Below are positions 16,592 through 25,020 of a stretch of 64,000 nucleotides of DNA, piece after piece. The notes below the pieces were generated by a model. That model was not told the origin of the DNA, did not search any database, and saw only the letters and a program-made list of their open reading frames with translations. The number at the start of each line of letters is the position of its first letter. Within the stretch, counting starts at the first letter, position 1. The stretch is taken from contig CAWBYP010000002.1 of the NCBI GenBank assembly GCA_963793005.1, positions 930,001-994,000 on the forward strand, given 5' to 3'. The position numbers and the translations under genes are program-made. This DNA is from RPQJ01 sp963793005. GTDB taxonomy: Bacteria; Pseudomonadota; Gammaproteobacteria; Steroidobacterales; Steroidobacteraceae.

Positions 16592-17302
16592 TTACTTCTT
16601 CGCGTCCTTGCCCTTGGCCTCGGCCGCAGGTGCAGCCGCTGCAGCCGCTGCCGCAGGCGCTGCCGTACCGGCCGCTGCCGCGGGCACCGCGCCCGCCGCC
16701 GCCTCGGCCACCGGCGCCTCGACTTCCTCGGCCCGCGCGTGGTGCACCGACACCACCGGCGCATTCCGGCCGTGCGTAAGCTCCGGGATCTCCACACCTT
16801 CCGGGACCTTCAGGTCCGAGAGGTAGAGCATCTGGTTGATGTCCACCTCGGTCATGTCGACGTCGAGGAATTCCGGCAGGTCCTTCGGCAGGCAGGTGAC
16901 CTCGACCTCGTTGCGCAGGTGCGAGACAACGCCGCCCTTCTTGACACCCGGGGACACCGCGTCGCCCTGGAAGTGCAGCGGGACGCTGATGCGGATCTTC
17001 TCGTCCTCGAGCACGCGCTGCAGGTCCAGGTGCAGCACGGCATTCTTCGCCGGGTGACGCTGCACGTCCTTCAGGATCGCTGCCTGCACGACGTTGCCGA
17101 CGCGCAGGCCGATGATCGTCGAGTAGAAGCGCTCGTTGTCGAGCATCAGCAGCAGCTTGGTGTGGTCGACCGCCAGCGCGCGCGGTTCACGATGGCCACC
17201 GTAGAGGATGGCGGGCACCTTGTTCTCGTGACGCAGGCGGCGGCTCGCACCTTTGCCCTGCGCGTCACGGAACTCGGCATTGAGTTCGAATGAGGTCTTC
17301 AT
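16592..17302 (-). CDS. rplY: 50S ribosomal protein L25/general stress protein Ctc
   Basis: 236 residues. Residues 1-95 are the L25 5S-rRNA-binding domain (AEFRDAQGKGASRRLRHENKVPAILYGG). A CTC-type beta domain follows to about residue 185 (CLPKDLPEFLDVDMTEVDINQMLYLSDL). The last 45 residues are an alanine-rich, low-complexity tail ending in lysines. The two-domain form is the common one outside enterics. It follows prs with an 89-base spacer containing a strong hairpin, and precedes pth. Confidence 0.95.
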   Translation of the reverse strand: MKTSFELNAEFRDAQGKGASRRLRHENKVPAILYGGHREPRALAVDHTKLLLMLDNERFYSTIIGLRVGNVVQAAILKDVQRHPAKNAVLHLDLQRVLEDEKIRISVPLHFQGDAVSPGVKKGGVVSHLRNEVEVTCLPKDLPEFLDVDMTEVDINQMLYLSDLKVPEGVEIPELTHGRNAPVVSVHHARAEEVEAPVAEAAAGAVPAAAAGTAAPAAAAAAAAPAAEAKGKDAKK

Positions 17303-17366
17303 GATTGGCTCCGTTCAACAACAAATACGCCGTCCGCTCGCGACCAGGCTGGACGACACCAGGGGC

Positions 17367-17388
17367 GGGAGTAGCGGCTGCTACTCCC
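17367..17388. other. Stem-loop in the prs-rplY spacer
   Basis: GGGAGTAGC-GGCT-GCTACTCCC is a 9-bp perfect hairpin starting a few bases after the prs stop codon. It is not followed by a T-run in the direction of transcription, so it may protect the upstream mRNA end or modulate read-through into rplY. Confidence 0.5.
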
Positions 17389-17391
17389 CTT

Positions 17392-18345
17392 TCAATCGAT
17401 GTAGAGCGAACTGACGCTCTCTTCGTCACGGATCCGGCGCATCGTCTCCGCCAGCAATCCCGCCACGGTCAGCTGGCGGATCTTGCGGCACGCGCGCGCG
17501 TTTTCACGCAGCGGTATCGTGTCGGTCACCACCAGTTCATCAAGCGCCGAGGCATCGATCCTGTCCACCGCCGGACCCGACAGCACCGGGTGGGTGATGT
17601 AGGCCGCGACGCTCTTCGCGCCGTGATCCTTCAAGGCCTTCGCGGCCTGGCAGAGCGTGCCCGCGGTATCGACCATGTCGTCGACCAGCACGCAGCTCTT
17701 GCCCTCGACCTCGCCGATGATGTTCATCACCTCGGACACGTTGGCCCGCGGACGGCGCTTGTCGATGATCGCCAGGTCGGCGTCGTCGAGGCGCTTCGCG
17801 ATCGCTCGCGCACGCACCACGCCGCCCACGTCCGGCGAGACGACCACCAGGTCGTCGTATTTCCTCTTCCACACCTCGCCGAGCAGCACCGGCGAGGAAT
17901 AAACGTTGTCCACGGGGATGTCGAAGAACCCCTGGATCTGGTCGGCGTGCAGGTCCACCGTCAAAACCCGGTGCACGCCCGCGCCGGCGATCATGTTGGC
18001 CACGACCTTCGCCGTGATCGCGACGCGCGTGGCACGCGGGCGGCGATCCTGGCGCGCGTAGCCGAAGTACGGCATCACTGCGGTGATGCGGCCGGCCGAC
18101 GCGCGCCGGCAGGCATCCACCATCACCAGCAGTTCCATCAGGTGATCATTGGCCGGCGGGCACGTCGACTGCACCAGGTACACGTCGCGCCCGCGCACGT
18201 TTTCCATCAGCTCGACCGTCACCTCGCCGTCGCTGAAGCGGCCGACGTGCGCCCGACCCAGCGGGACCTGCAGGTAGCGCGCGATGTCCTGCGCCAGCTG
18301 CGGGCTGGCATTGCCGGTGAACACCGCCGTCGTCGGGCCGTCCAT
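17392..18345 (-). CDS. prs: Ribose-phosphate pyrophosphokinase (canonical)
   Basis: 317 residues, standard class I length. Motifs are canonical: FSDGEVTVELMENVRG, YFGYARQDRR for ATP binding, LHADQIQGFF, SPDVGGVVRAR for pyrophosphate and VDDMVDTAGTL for ribose-5-phosphate. Makes PRPP from ATP and ribose-5-phosphate for nucleotide, histidine and tryptophan synthesis. It lies between tRNA-Gln and rplY in the typical gammaproteobacterial order. This is the housekeeping copy; compare the divergent paralogue at 1985-2977. Confidence 0.98.
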   Translation of the reverse strand: MDGPTTAVFTGNASPQLAQDIARYLQVPLGRAHVGRFSDGEVTVELMENVRGRDVYLVQSTCPPANDHLMELLVMVDACRRASAGRITAVMPYFGYARQDRRPRATRVAITAKVVANMIAGAGVHRVLTVDLHADQIQGFFDIPVDNVYSSPVLLGEVWKRKYDDLVVVSPDVGGVVRARAIAKRLDDADLAIIDKRRPRANVSEVMNIIGEVEGKSCVLVDDMVDTAGTLCQAAKALKDHGAKSVAAYITHPVLSGPAVDRIDASALDELVVTDTIPLRENARACRKIRQLTVAGLLAETMRRIRDEESVSSLYID

Positions 18346-18360
18346 CGCGTCACTCCTCGA

Positions 18361-18415
18361 AAATAGGTGCCAGGCACCTATTTCATCGTGGAAATAGGTG
18401 CCTGTCCCCTATTTC
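18361..18415. repeat. Palindromic repeat pair (AATAGGTGCC family)
   Basis: 18361-18383 is a perfect 11-bp inverted repeat (AAATAGGTGCC, one A, GGCACCTATTT). 18391-18415 is a degenerate second copy (GAAATAGGTGCC...CCTATTTC). They lie between prs and tRNA-Gln. A related element occurs at 42821-42883, so this is a dispersed REP-like family rather than a local accident. Confidence 0.75.
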
Positions 18416-18417
18416 GG

Positions 18418-18492
18418 TGGCTGGGGTGGAAGGATTCGAACCTCCGAATGGCGGGATCAAAACCCGCTGCCTTACCGCTTGGCGACACCCCA
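18418..18492 (-). tRNA. tRNA-Gln (TTG)
   Basis: On the minus strand, 75 bases: acceptor TGGGGTG pairing with CACCCCA, D-arm with CGCCAAGCGG, anticodon loop TTTTGAT (anticodon TTG), T-arm GGAGG-TTCGAAT-CCTTC, discriminator G and encoded CCA. The tRNA-Gln position between ispE and prs is conserved in gammaproteobacteria. A gatCAB operon elsewhere in the window indicates that glutaminyl- or asparaginyl-tRNA may be formed by transamidation. Confidence 0.95.
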
Positions 18493-18501
18493 TCGCATTC
18501 G

Positions 18502-19395
18502 TCAGCGGCCGGACCCAGCTCCGTCCTGCTCGAGTTCGCAGCGCGCGGCAAGCGGCGAGCGATTGAGGCCGCGCACCACGTACCCCGTCCAGCGCGCCGG
18601 CAGTCCGGCCAGCGCAGCCCGGGCATCCGCCTCTGCCGGCATTGCCGCGTACACGCAGGAACCAGTGCCGGTGAGCCGCGCGGGCGCGTTCCGACCAAGC
18701 CAGTCCAGCGCCTCGGCAACCGCCGGGAAACGCTGCCTGACGACCGGCTCGCAGTCGTTCCGCCCACCTGCCTTCAGGAAACCGCGAATTGTGATTACCG
18801 GGGAATCCCTTGTCAATTCAGGGGCTTTAAAGACCTCGGAAGTGCTGACACTCGCGTCGGGGCGGATCAGTGCATAGCACTGCTCGGGGAAGTCAGCGGG
18901 GGTCAGAACCTCGCCCACACCTTCCGCCCAGGCCGCCCTGCCGTGGACGAATACCGGTACGTCGGCGCCGAGCCCAAGCCCGATGCCACCCAGATGATCC
19001 GGTGTCAGGCCGAGCCCCCACAATCGGTTCAGCGCGACCAGCGTCGTGGCCGCATCCGAACTGCCCCCGCCCACTCCACCCTGCATTGGCAGACTTTTCT
19101 TAACCTCGATCGCCACTCCACTCGCCTGGGGCCCACTGGCTGCCAGCAACGCTCGCGCAGCCCGCACGACCAAGTCCTGCTCCGGCGGAACCCCGGACAC
19201 GTCGCCGATCCGTTCGACGACCCCTTCCGGGCGGCGCCAGAAACGGATCTCGTCACAGAGGTCGATGAACTGGAACGCAGTTTGCAGCAGGTGGTAGCCG
19301 TCCGGCCGGCGGCCCACCACGTGCAGGAACAGGTTGAGCTTTCCCGGTGCTGGCCAGGGGATCGGGCGGCCCAGCGGTTCATCCCCGGCGATCAC
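18502..19395 (-). CDS. ispE: 4-diphosphocytidyl-2-C-methyl-D-erythritol kinase
   Basis: 297 residues. The GHMP-kinase fold is shown by PAPGKLNLFLHVVGRRPDGYH at the N-terminus, the ATP loop PMQGGVGGGSSDAATTL, and a C-terminal LTGTGSCVYA motif. Phosphorylates CDP-methylerythritol in the non-mevalonate isoprenoid pathway, which also feeds the menaquinone side chain. I take GTG 19395, which overlaps the lolB stop as GTGA, implying coupled translation; the frame extends to a TTG at 19428 without added similarity. It is followed directly by tRNA-Gln and prs. Confidence 0.95.
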   Translation of the reverse strand: MIAGDEPLGRPIPWPAPGKLNLFLHVVGRRPDGYHLLQTAFQFIDLCDEIRFWRRPEGVVERIGDVSGVPPEQDLVVRAARALLAASGPQASGVAIEVKKSLPMQGGVGGGSSDAATTLVALNRLWGLGLTPDHLGGIGLGLGADVPVFVHGRAAWAEGVGEVLTPADFPEQCYALIRPDASVSTSEVFKAPELTRDSPVITIRGFLKAGGRNDCEPVVRQRFPAVAEALDWLGRNAPARLTGTGSCVYAAMPAEADARAALAGLPARWTGYVVRGLNRSPLAARCELEQDGAGSGR

Positions 19396-19985
19396 GGCCC
19401 GCGGCCTGCCACCGGGGTCACCTGCCAATCGTCGACCGTGACCTTCAGTCGGACGCCTTCGCGGGTCGCGGTAAACCTGGTCGGAAGCGAGGCGCCCAGC
19501 GTCGGCCTGAATTCGTCATAGCCAATGCGCCAGTCCGCCTGCTCGATTACTCGCAGCGGCGCCTGGCCGGCATCGGCAACCCGGGCCGGGCCGCCGGGTG
19601 CGGGAATCCCGAGCATCCAGAAGCGCAGGCTGCTCCACGGCAGGTCGGCGCCGAGGCGATCGCGCAGCAACGCCCTCGTCTGCGCAGTGTCCAGGCTGCG
19701 CCCGTCGCGGTCGGTGACGCTGAGGCTGTCGCCGTCGACCGTCACGCGCATGGCACCGGCGCCCAGCGGCCCGCGCAGCGAAACAGTGGTTGCTTCGGCG
19801 CGCTGCTCCCAGGTGAACGAGCCGCTGCCGCCCTCTCCGTTTGCGGCCAGCGCCAGGCGGCCGGTCGCGGTCCACGCAACGAACGCAGACGGATCAGCAG
19901 GCACGAACGGTGGTGGCGAAACCGGGGCAACCGCACAGCCGGCGAGCGCTGCCAGGACCAGTGCCGCAGCGGACAGGCGCATCAT
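19392..19985 (-). CDS. lolB: Outer-membrane lipoprotein LolB
   Basis: 197 residues with a lipoprotein signal: hydrophobic LSAAALVLAALAG followed by cysteine 17 (lipobox LAGC). The body shows the LolB pattern, with FVAWTATGRLALAANGEGGSGSFTWEQ early, LPWSSLRFWMLGIPAPGGPA in the middle and a strand-rich end reading FTATREGVRLKVTVDDW. LolB receives lipoproteins from LolA at the inner face of the outer membrane. The ATG overlaps the stop of the upstream TPR gene (ATGA), and its own stop overlaps ispE, forming a TPR-lolB-ispE operon. Confidence 0.93.
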   Translation of the reverse strand: MMRLSAAALVLAALAGCAVAPVSPPPFVPADPSAFVAWTATGRLALAANGEGGSGSFTWEQRAEATTVSLRGPLGAGAMRVTVDGDSLSVTDRDGRSLDTAQTRALLRDRLGADLPWSSLRFWMLGIPAPGGPARVADAGQAPLRVIEQADWRIGYDEFRPTLGASLPTRFTATREGVRLKVTVDDWQVTPVAGRGP

Positions 19986-21667
19986 TTCCCGGCGCGGGCG
20001 ATCCGCTTTTCCAGCGCCTTGTTGCCCGGATGTCGCTCGAGCGACTCCTTCCAGGTCTTGCGGGCCGCGTCCTTGTCGCCCATGGCCCACTGCACTTCAC
20101 CAAGGTGGAGGTTGATTTCCGGATCGTCGTCGCGCGCGCGGGCGCGCTCCAGGTATTCGAGGGCCTCCCGGTAGTTCTTCTCCCGGTATAGCACCCAACC
20201 CATGCTGTCCAGCACGGCTGGGCTGTCCGGAGTCTGCGCAAGTGAGGCGGCAACCAGCGCACGCGCCTCACCGAGATCCCGATCCTGGTCCGCAAGCGTA
20301 TAGCCGAGTGCATTCTGGACGACCGGGTCGCCCGGCCTTTCCGTGAGCAGTTTGCGCAGCTCGCGGACCGAGGCATCCCCGCGGCCGAGTCGTTCGTATG
20401 CGAATACCCGGGAAAGCCTCAGGTCCAGCACCTCGGGATAGCGCTCGAGCCCGGCGTCGAGCACCGCAAGTGCGCGCTTGTCGTCGTCGAGTGAGGACAG
20501 CAACCCGGCCTGCGCCATGATGATCCGCGGCCCCAGCGACGGCTCGGCGCGGCCGAACTGTTCGAGATGGGCAATCCCCGCATCGACGCCGTCCTTGCGG
20601 GCCTTGAAGAATGCGACGCGCTGCTGCGCCGCCAGCGCCTGCTCTCCGCCCGTCACCCTCGAGTAGTAGCGGATGGCATTCGCCTCATCGTCGCGCCGTT
20701 CCGCGATCACCCCGAGGTAATAGAGCGCCTCGTACGACTGCGCACCCATGGACAGCAGCTCCTCGAAGTGCACATTGGCCGCATCCAGGTCACCGCTCTG
20801 CAAGTCGAGCAAGCCGAGCGTGCGGATCGCGGCCGGCACCACCGTGGTCCCGGCCGCGTAAGGCGTGAGGACTGCGCGCGCCTCTTCATCGCGGCCAGCA
20901 CTCGCCAGCACCAGCGCATACTCCATGTGGGTGGCGATATCGGCGTCCGGTGCAAGCGCCAGGTCGCGCTCCATCGCAAGCCCATCTGCCTCGCGCCCCG
21001 ACGCGATCATCGTGCGTGCCAGCAGCATCTTCGCCGGTACCCAGTACGGCGCCAATCGTACCGCTGCCTCGGCGCTCGACATCGCAAGCGCATAGTTTTC
21101 CGAGCGCAGCGCGGCATTGCCGAGAGCGTTGTATCCCTCTGCCACCTTCGGATGCAGCGCCGATAGCCGCCGGAAGAGCTCCGTCACGTCGGGCGCCGTC
21201 GCCTCGTCCATGATGACCGGCAGCAATGCCAGGTAGCCGGCAGCCGGACTCACGTAGGCCGTCTCGACCAGCGTGCTGAAATGCGACTCGGCCGCGTCCA
21301 GCCGATGCAGGGCAAGGGCCGCCACGCCGGCGTAGCGTTCCGCCTGCTCGCTGGACGGGTTGATCTGCAGCCAGCGCTCCGCCGACAGCAGCGCGTCGTT
21401 CAGCTGGTAATTGTCGAAGGCAATCCGGCTCGCCTGCTCCGCGACCGCCTCGTCGTCGGAAGCCTCGGCCGCGAGCCTATAGGCCCGCGCGGCGGCCGGC
21501 AGGTCCCCGCGGTCGAGCGCTGCGTCGCCTTCGGCGAGCAGTGGCACGGGATCAGGCCGGGATCCGGGCTCCGCCGCCAGCGCCCCGGACCAGGGACCGA
21601 GGGAGACTGGCAACAGCAGCAGCACCGACACCAGCAGGTGCCGGGCGAGAATCAGGGATTTCCGCAT
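19982..21667 (-). CDS. Tetratricopeptide-repeat protein, exported
   Basis: 561 residues from ATG 21667 (the frame extends to 21712, but the signal peptide starts here). A long hydrophobic signal (LLVSVLLLLPVSLGPWSGALAA) leads into TPR repeats throughout, for example AEGYNALGNAALRSENYALAMSSAEAAVRLAP region and a C-terminal repeat around LDSMGWVLYREKNYREALEYLERA. This gene is regularly found upstream of lolB and divergent from hemA in gammaproteobacteria; its function is not established. It probably serves as a periplasmic or outer-membrane scaffold. Confidence 0.85.
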   Translation of the reverse strand: MRKSLILARHLLVSVLLLLPVSLGPWSGALAAEPGSRPDPVPLLAEGDAALDRGDLPAAARAYRLAAEASDDEAVAEQASRIAFDNYQLNDALLSAERWLQINPSSEQAERYAGVAALALHRLDAAESHFSTLVETAYVSPAAGYLALLPVIMDEATAPDVTELFRRLSALHPKVAEGYNALGNAALRSENYALAMSSAEAAVRLAPYWVPAKMLLARTMIASGREADGLAMERDLALAPDADIATHMEYALVLASAGRDEEARAVLTPYAAGTTVVPAAIRTLGLLDLQSGDLDAANVHFEELLSMGAQSYEALYYLGVIAERRDDEANAIRYYSRVTGGEQALAAQQRVAFFKARKDGVDAGIAHLEQFGRAEPSLGPRIIMAQAGLLSSLDDDKRALAVLDAGLERYPEVLDLRLSRVFAYERLGRGDASVRELRKLLTERPGDPVVQNALGYTLADQDRDLGEARALVAASLAQTPDSPAVLDSMGWVLYREKNYREALEYLERARARDDDPEINLHLGEVQWAMGDKDAARKTWKESLERHPGNKALEKRIARAGK

Positions 21668-21756
21668 GGTCTGCCCACTATAGCGGAAGAGCCGTCGAGC
21701 TTGTGTTGCCACTGGGCATCACCCAGAATTTCGCGATTTCGCTGACCGGATACCGG

Positions 21757-23007
21757 ATGCCCCTAGTCGTCGTCGGCATTAACCACCGCACCGCGCCCAT
21801 TGAGCTGCGCGAGCGCGTGGTATTCGACCCGGCGCGGATGCCGGAGGCGCTGCGCGAGCTGGCGACCCTGCCGTCGGTCCAGGAGTCGCTGATCGTCTCC
21901 ACCTGCAACCGGACCGAGATCTACTGCGCGACCGAGTCCGGCGAGGTGGGACTGGCCGACTGGCTGCAGCGCTACCACCAGCTCGGGGTGAGTCTCCACC
22001 ACTGCCTGTACCGCCACGATGAAATGCGTGCGGTTGCCCATGCCTTCTCGGTTGCCTCCGGGCTCGACTCGCTGGTGCTCGGCGAGCCACAGATTCTCGG
22101 GCAGCTGAAAGACGCATATCGCATGGCGCAGGAGGCCGGCACGACCGGTCCGCTGCTGAATCGACTCTTCCAGGCGACTTTCTCCGTTGCCAAGCGAGTC
22201 CGGACCGAGACCGAGATCGGCGCGAACGCCGTGTCGGTGGCCTACGCCGCCGTGCGCATGGCCAGGACCGTGTTCTCGAGCTTCGAGAACAGGACCGCGC
22301 TGCTGGTCGGCGCCGGCGATACGATCGCGCTCGCGGCACGCCACCTGCATGCCGATGGCCTGCGCCGCATGATCGTCGCCAATCGCAGTGTCGACCGCGC
22401 ACGCGAACTCGCGTCCGAATTCCAGGGTTTCGCCATCGGCCTCGACGAGATCCCGTCGCACCTGAGCGAGGCGGATATCGTCGTCGCATCAACGGCGAGC
22501 CCGAACCCGATCATCACGCGCGCCATGGCCAAGGATGCGCTGCGCATACGCAAGCGACGGCCGATATTCATGGTGGACATCGCGGTTCCCCGCGACATCG
22601 AGCCGGAAGTGGCCGAACTCGAGGACATCTACCTGTTCACCATCGACGACCTGCAGACAGTCGTGAACGAGAACATGGAGGGACGCAGGCAGGCCGCGCG
22701 GGCGGCCGGCGAGATGATCGAGTCCGCGGTCGATCGCTTCGAGATGCAGATCCGCAGCCGGCAGGCGGCGCCTACTATCCGCCGGCTGCGCGAGCAGGCC
22801 GAGCAGGCGCGACGCCACACGCTCGACCAGGCGCGGCACATGGTTGCGGCAGGACGCAGCCCGGACGAAGTACTGGAATTTCTTTCGACGACCCTGACAA
22901 ACCGACTGATCCACGCACCCAGCCAGCGGCTGCGCGACGCCGCCGAGACCGGCGACGGGACGATCATCGAGACGATCGCCCAGATCTACCACCTCGATCA
23001 CGACTGA
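21757..23007 (+). CDS. hemA: Glutamyl-tRNA reductase
   Basis: 416 residues starting MPLVVVGINHRTAPIELRE, which fixes the start at ATG 21757 although the frame opens at 21541. Catalytic cysteine 50 lies in STCNRTEIY. VLGEPQILGQLKDAY and the NADPH domain (GAGDTIALAARHL) follow, and a C-terminal dimerisation helix ends the protein. It reduces glutamyl-tRNA to glutamate-1-semialdehyde, the first step of C5 haem synthesis. It is divergent from the TPR-lolB-ispE operon across 89 bases, and its stop overlaps prfA. Confidence 0.97.
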   Translation: MPLVVVGINHRTAPIELRERVVFDPARMPEALRELATLPSVQESLIVSTCNRTEIYCATESGEVGLADWLQRYHQLGVSLHHCLYRHDEMRAVAHAFSVASGLDSLVLGEPQILGQLKDAYRMAQEAGTTGPLLNRLFQATFSVAKRVRTETEIGANAVSVAYAAVRMARTVFSSFENRTALLVGAGDTIALAARHLHADGLRRMIVANRSVDRARELASEFQGFAIGLDEIPSHLSEADIVVASTASPNPIITRAMAKDALRIRKRRPIFMVDIAVPRDIEPEVAELEDIYLFTIDDLQTVVNENMEGRRQAARAAGEMIESAVDRFEMQIRSRQAAPTIRRLREQAEQARRHTLDQARHMVAAGRSPDEVLEFLSTTLTNRLIHAPSQRLRDAAETGDGTIIETIAQIYHLDHD

Positions 23008-24086
23008 TGAAGGATTCCATCCGCCGGATGCTGGAGACGACGGTGGAGCGCTTCGAGGAAGTAGGCGCCCTGCTCGCCGAACCGGATGCCGCTGGAAAGC
23101 CCGGTCGGTTCCGCGACCTGTCGGTCGAATACTCGCGGCTCGAGGCGGTTGCTACACGCTTCCGGGAATTCTCGCGCCTGGAGGCCGAGCGTCGCACGAC
23201 GGCTGAAATGGCAGCCGGCACCGACGCCGAGATGCGCGAACTCGCCGAGCAGGAACTCGAGGAACTCGACGCGCGGCTCGAGTCCGAGTCGGCGGAACTG
23301 GCCAGGCTGCTGCTGCCGAAGGACCCGCGCGACGACAGCAACACATTCCTGGAGATCCGCGCCGGCACCGGCGGCGACGAGGCAGCGATCTTTGCCGGCG
23401 ACCTGTTCCGCATGTACGCACGCTACGCCGAGCGACAGGGCTGGCGTGTGGAGATCCTGAGCGAAAGCCCCGGCGAGCACGGCGGCTACCGCGAAGTGAT
23501 CAGCCGCGTGGTCGGCAAGGGCGTGTACTCGAGGCTCAAGTTCGAGTCTGGCACGCACCGTGTCCAGCGGGTGCCGGCTACCGAAGCGCAGGGACGCATC
23601 CACACCTCCGCCTGCACGGTGGCCATCCTGCCTGAGCTCGAGGAAGTCGACGAGGTCGCGCTCAATCCCGCGGAGCTGCGCGTCGACACCTACCGCGCCT
23701 CGGGCGCCGGCGGGCAGCACGTCAACAAGACTGACTCGGCGATCCGCATCACCCACCTGCCGAGCGGAATCGTCGTCGAGTGCCAGGACGAGCGTTCGCA
23801 GCACAAGAACCGCTCGCGCGCGCTTTCGCTGCTGCGCGCCCGCCTGCTGGAGGCAGAACAGCAGAAGCAGGCCGCGCAGCAGGCGCGGGAGCGAAAGCTG
23901 CAGGTGGGCAGCGGTGACCGCTCGGAGCGCATCCGCACCTACAACTACCCGCAGGCCCGGGTCACCGACCATCGCATCAACCTGACCATCTACCAGCTGC
24001 CGGCGGTGATGGAAGGCGCGCTCGACGAGGTGATCGGGCCGCTGCAGCAGGAGTGGCAGGCCGAGCAGCTCGCGAGCCTGCAGTGA
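23007..24086 (+). CDS. prfA: Peptide chain release factor 1
   Basis: 359 residues. The GGQ motif at residues 235-237 (ASGAGGQHVNK) triggers peptidyl-tRNA hydrolysis. The PAT tripeptide in RVPATEAQGRIHTSA is the RF1 codon-recognition motif for UAA and UAG. The ATG overlaps the hemA stop by one base (TGATG). The methyltransferase that modifies the GGQ glutamine, prmC, follows 18 bases later. Confidence 0.98.
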   Translation: MKDSIRRMLETTVERFEEVGALLAEPDAAGKPGRFRDLSVEYSRLEAVATRFREFSRLEAERRTTAEMAAGTDAEMRELAEQELEELDARLESESAELARLLLPKDPRDDSNTFLEIRAGTGGDEAAIFAGDLFRMYARYAERQGWRVEILSESPGEHGGYREVISRVVGKGVYSRLKFESGTHRVQRVPATEAQGRIHTSACTVAILPELEEVDEVALNPAELRVDTYRASGAGGQHVNKTDSAIRITHLPSGIVVECQDERSQHKNRSRALSLLRARLLEAEQQKQAAQQARERKLQVGSGDRSERIRTYNYPQARVTDHRINLTIYQLPAVMEGALDEVIGPLQQEWQAEQLASLQ

Positions 24087-24104
24087 GCCCCGCGGCCCAG
24101 GCGC

Positions 24105-24965
24105 ATGGCGACAGAAATCCGCGCACTGGTTGACGAGGGCGCCGCGCGACTCGCGCGCGTCGCGGACAACCCGCGAGTCGAGGCGGAGATCCTGCTCGCC
24201 GCTGCACTCGCCAGGCCCCGCTCACACCTCGCCGCGCACGCCGACAGCCAGGTGCTGGATTGCGAGGCTACCGACCGTTTCGAGTCGTACGTCACCCGCC
24301 GCGCGCTCGGAGAGCCTGTCGCCTACATCCTTGGCGAGAAGGAGTTCTGGTCGCTGCCACTCGCCGTGGCGCCTGGCGTGCTGATTCCGCGGCCCGAAAC
24401 CGAACTGCTGGTCGAACGCGCGCTGGTGCATCTGCAGCCAGGCGCTGAGGCAGAAGTGCTTGACCTCGCGACCGGCAGCGGCGCAATTGCGCTCGCGATC
24501 GCAAGCGAACGACCGGCCTGCCGCGTGACCGCGACCGACCTGTCGCAGGTGGCGATCGAGATCGCGCGGCGGAACGCGACGCGACTGCAGCTCGATCGAG
24601 TCGGGTTCCTGGCAGGCTCGTGGTACGAACCCGTGGCGGGACGCGGCTTCGACCTCATCGCGAGCAATCCGCCCTACATCGCGAACGACGACCCGCGCGT
24701 CGACCGCGAGGTCCGGCGCTTCGAGCCGCATGCTGCGCTGTACGCGGGCCCGACCGGGCTGGAGGCGTTGGCGGCGATCGTCGAAGGCGCACTGCGACAC
24801 CTCAGACCCGGCGGATGGCTGGTCCTCGAGCATGGCGACACGCAGGGCGAGCCTGTGCGTGCGCTGCTGACGCATGCCGGGTTTGATGGCGTGCACACGC
24901 ACCGCGACCTTGCGGGTCGCGAACGCTGCACCGAGGGCGTGATGAATTCATCTGCGGCGCGGTAA
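24105..24965 (+). CDS. prmC: Release factor glutamine methyltransferase
   Basis: 286 residues. The N-terminal helical domain is followed by the AdoMet-binding motif LDLATGSGAIALAIA and the NPPY motif (SNPPYIANDDP) that positions the substrate glutamine. LIPRPETELLVE is a family-specific stretch. Methylates the glutamine of the GGQ motif of RF1 and RF2. It is the last gene of hemA-prfA-prmC and is convergent with menE; the 55-base spacer holds no obvious terminator. Confidence 0.96.
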   Translation: MATEIRALVDEGAARLARVADNPRVEAEILLAAALARPRSHLAAHADSQVLDCEATDRFESYVTRRALGEPVAYILGEKEFWSLPLAVAPGVLIPRPETELLVERALVHLQPGAEAEVLDLATGSGAIALAIASERPACRVTATDLSQVAIEIARRNATRLQLDRVGFLAGSWYEPVAGRGFDLIASNPPYIANDDPRVDREVRRFEPHAALYAGPTGLEALAAIVEGALRHLRPGGWLVLEHGDTQGEPVRALLTHAGFDGVHTHRDLAGRERCTEGVMNSSAAR

Positions 24966-25020
24966 GAACCGCCGAGTTACCCGCGGTCGTGGTACAGGTC
25001 GCGCCTGGCGCAGCAATTCT

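Noticed and set aside
18361..18415. CRISPR-like repeats
   Set aside because: Only two imperfect palindromic copies with an 8-base gap and no spacers or cas genes.
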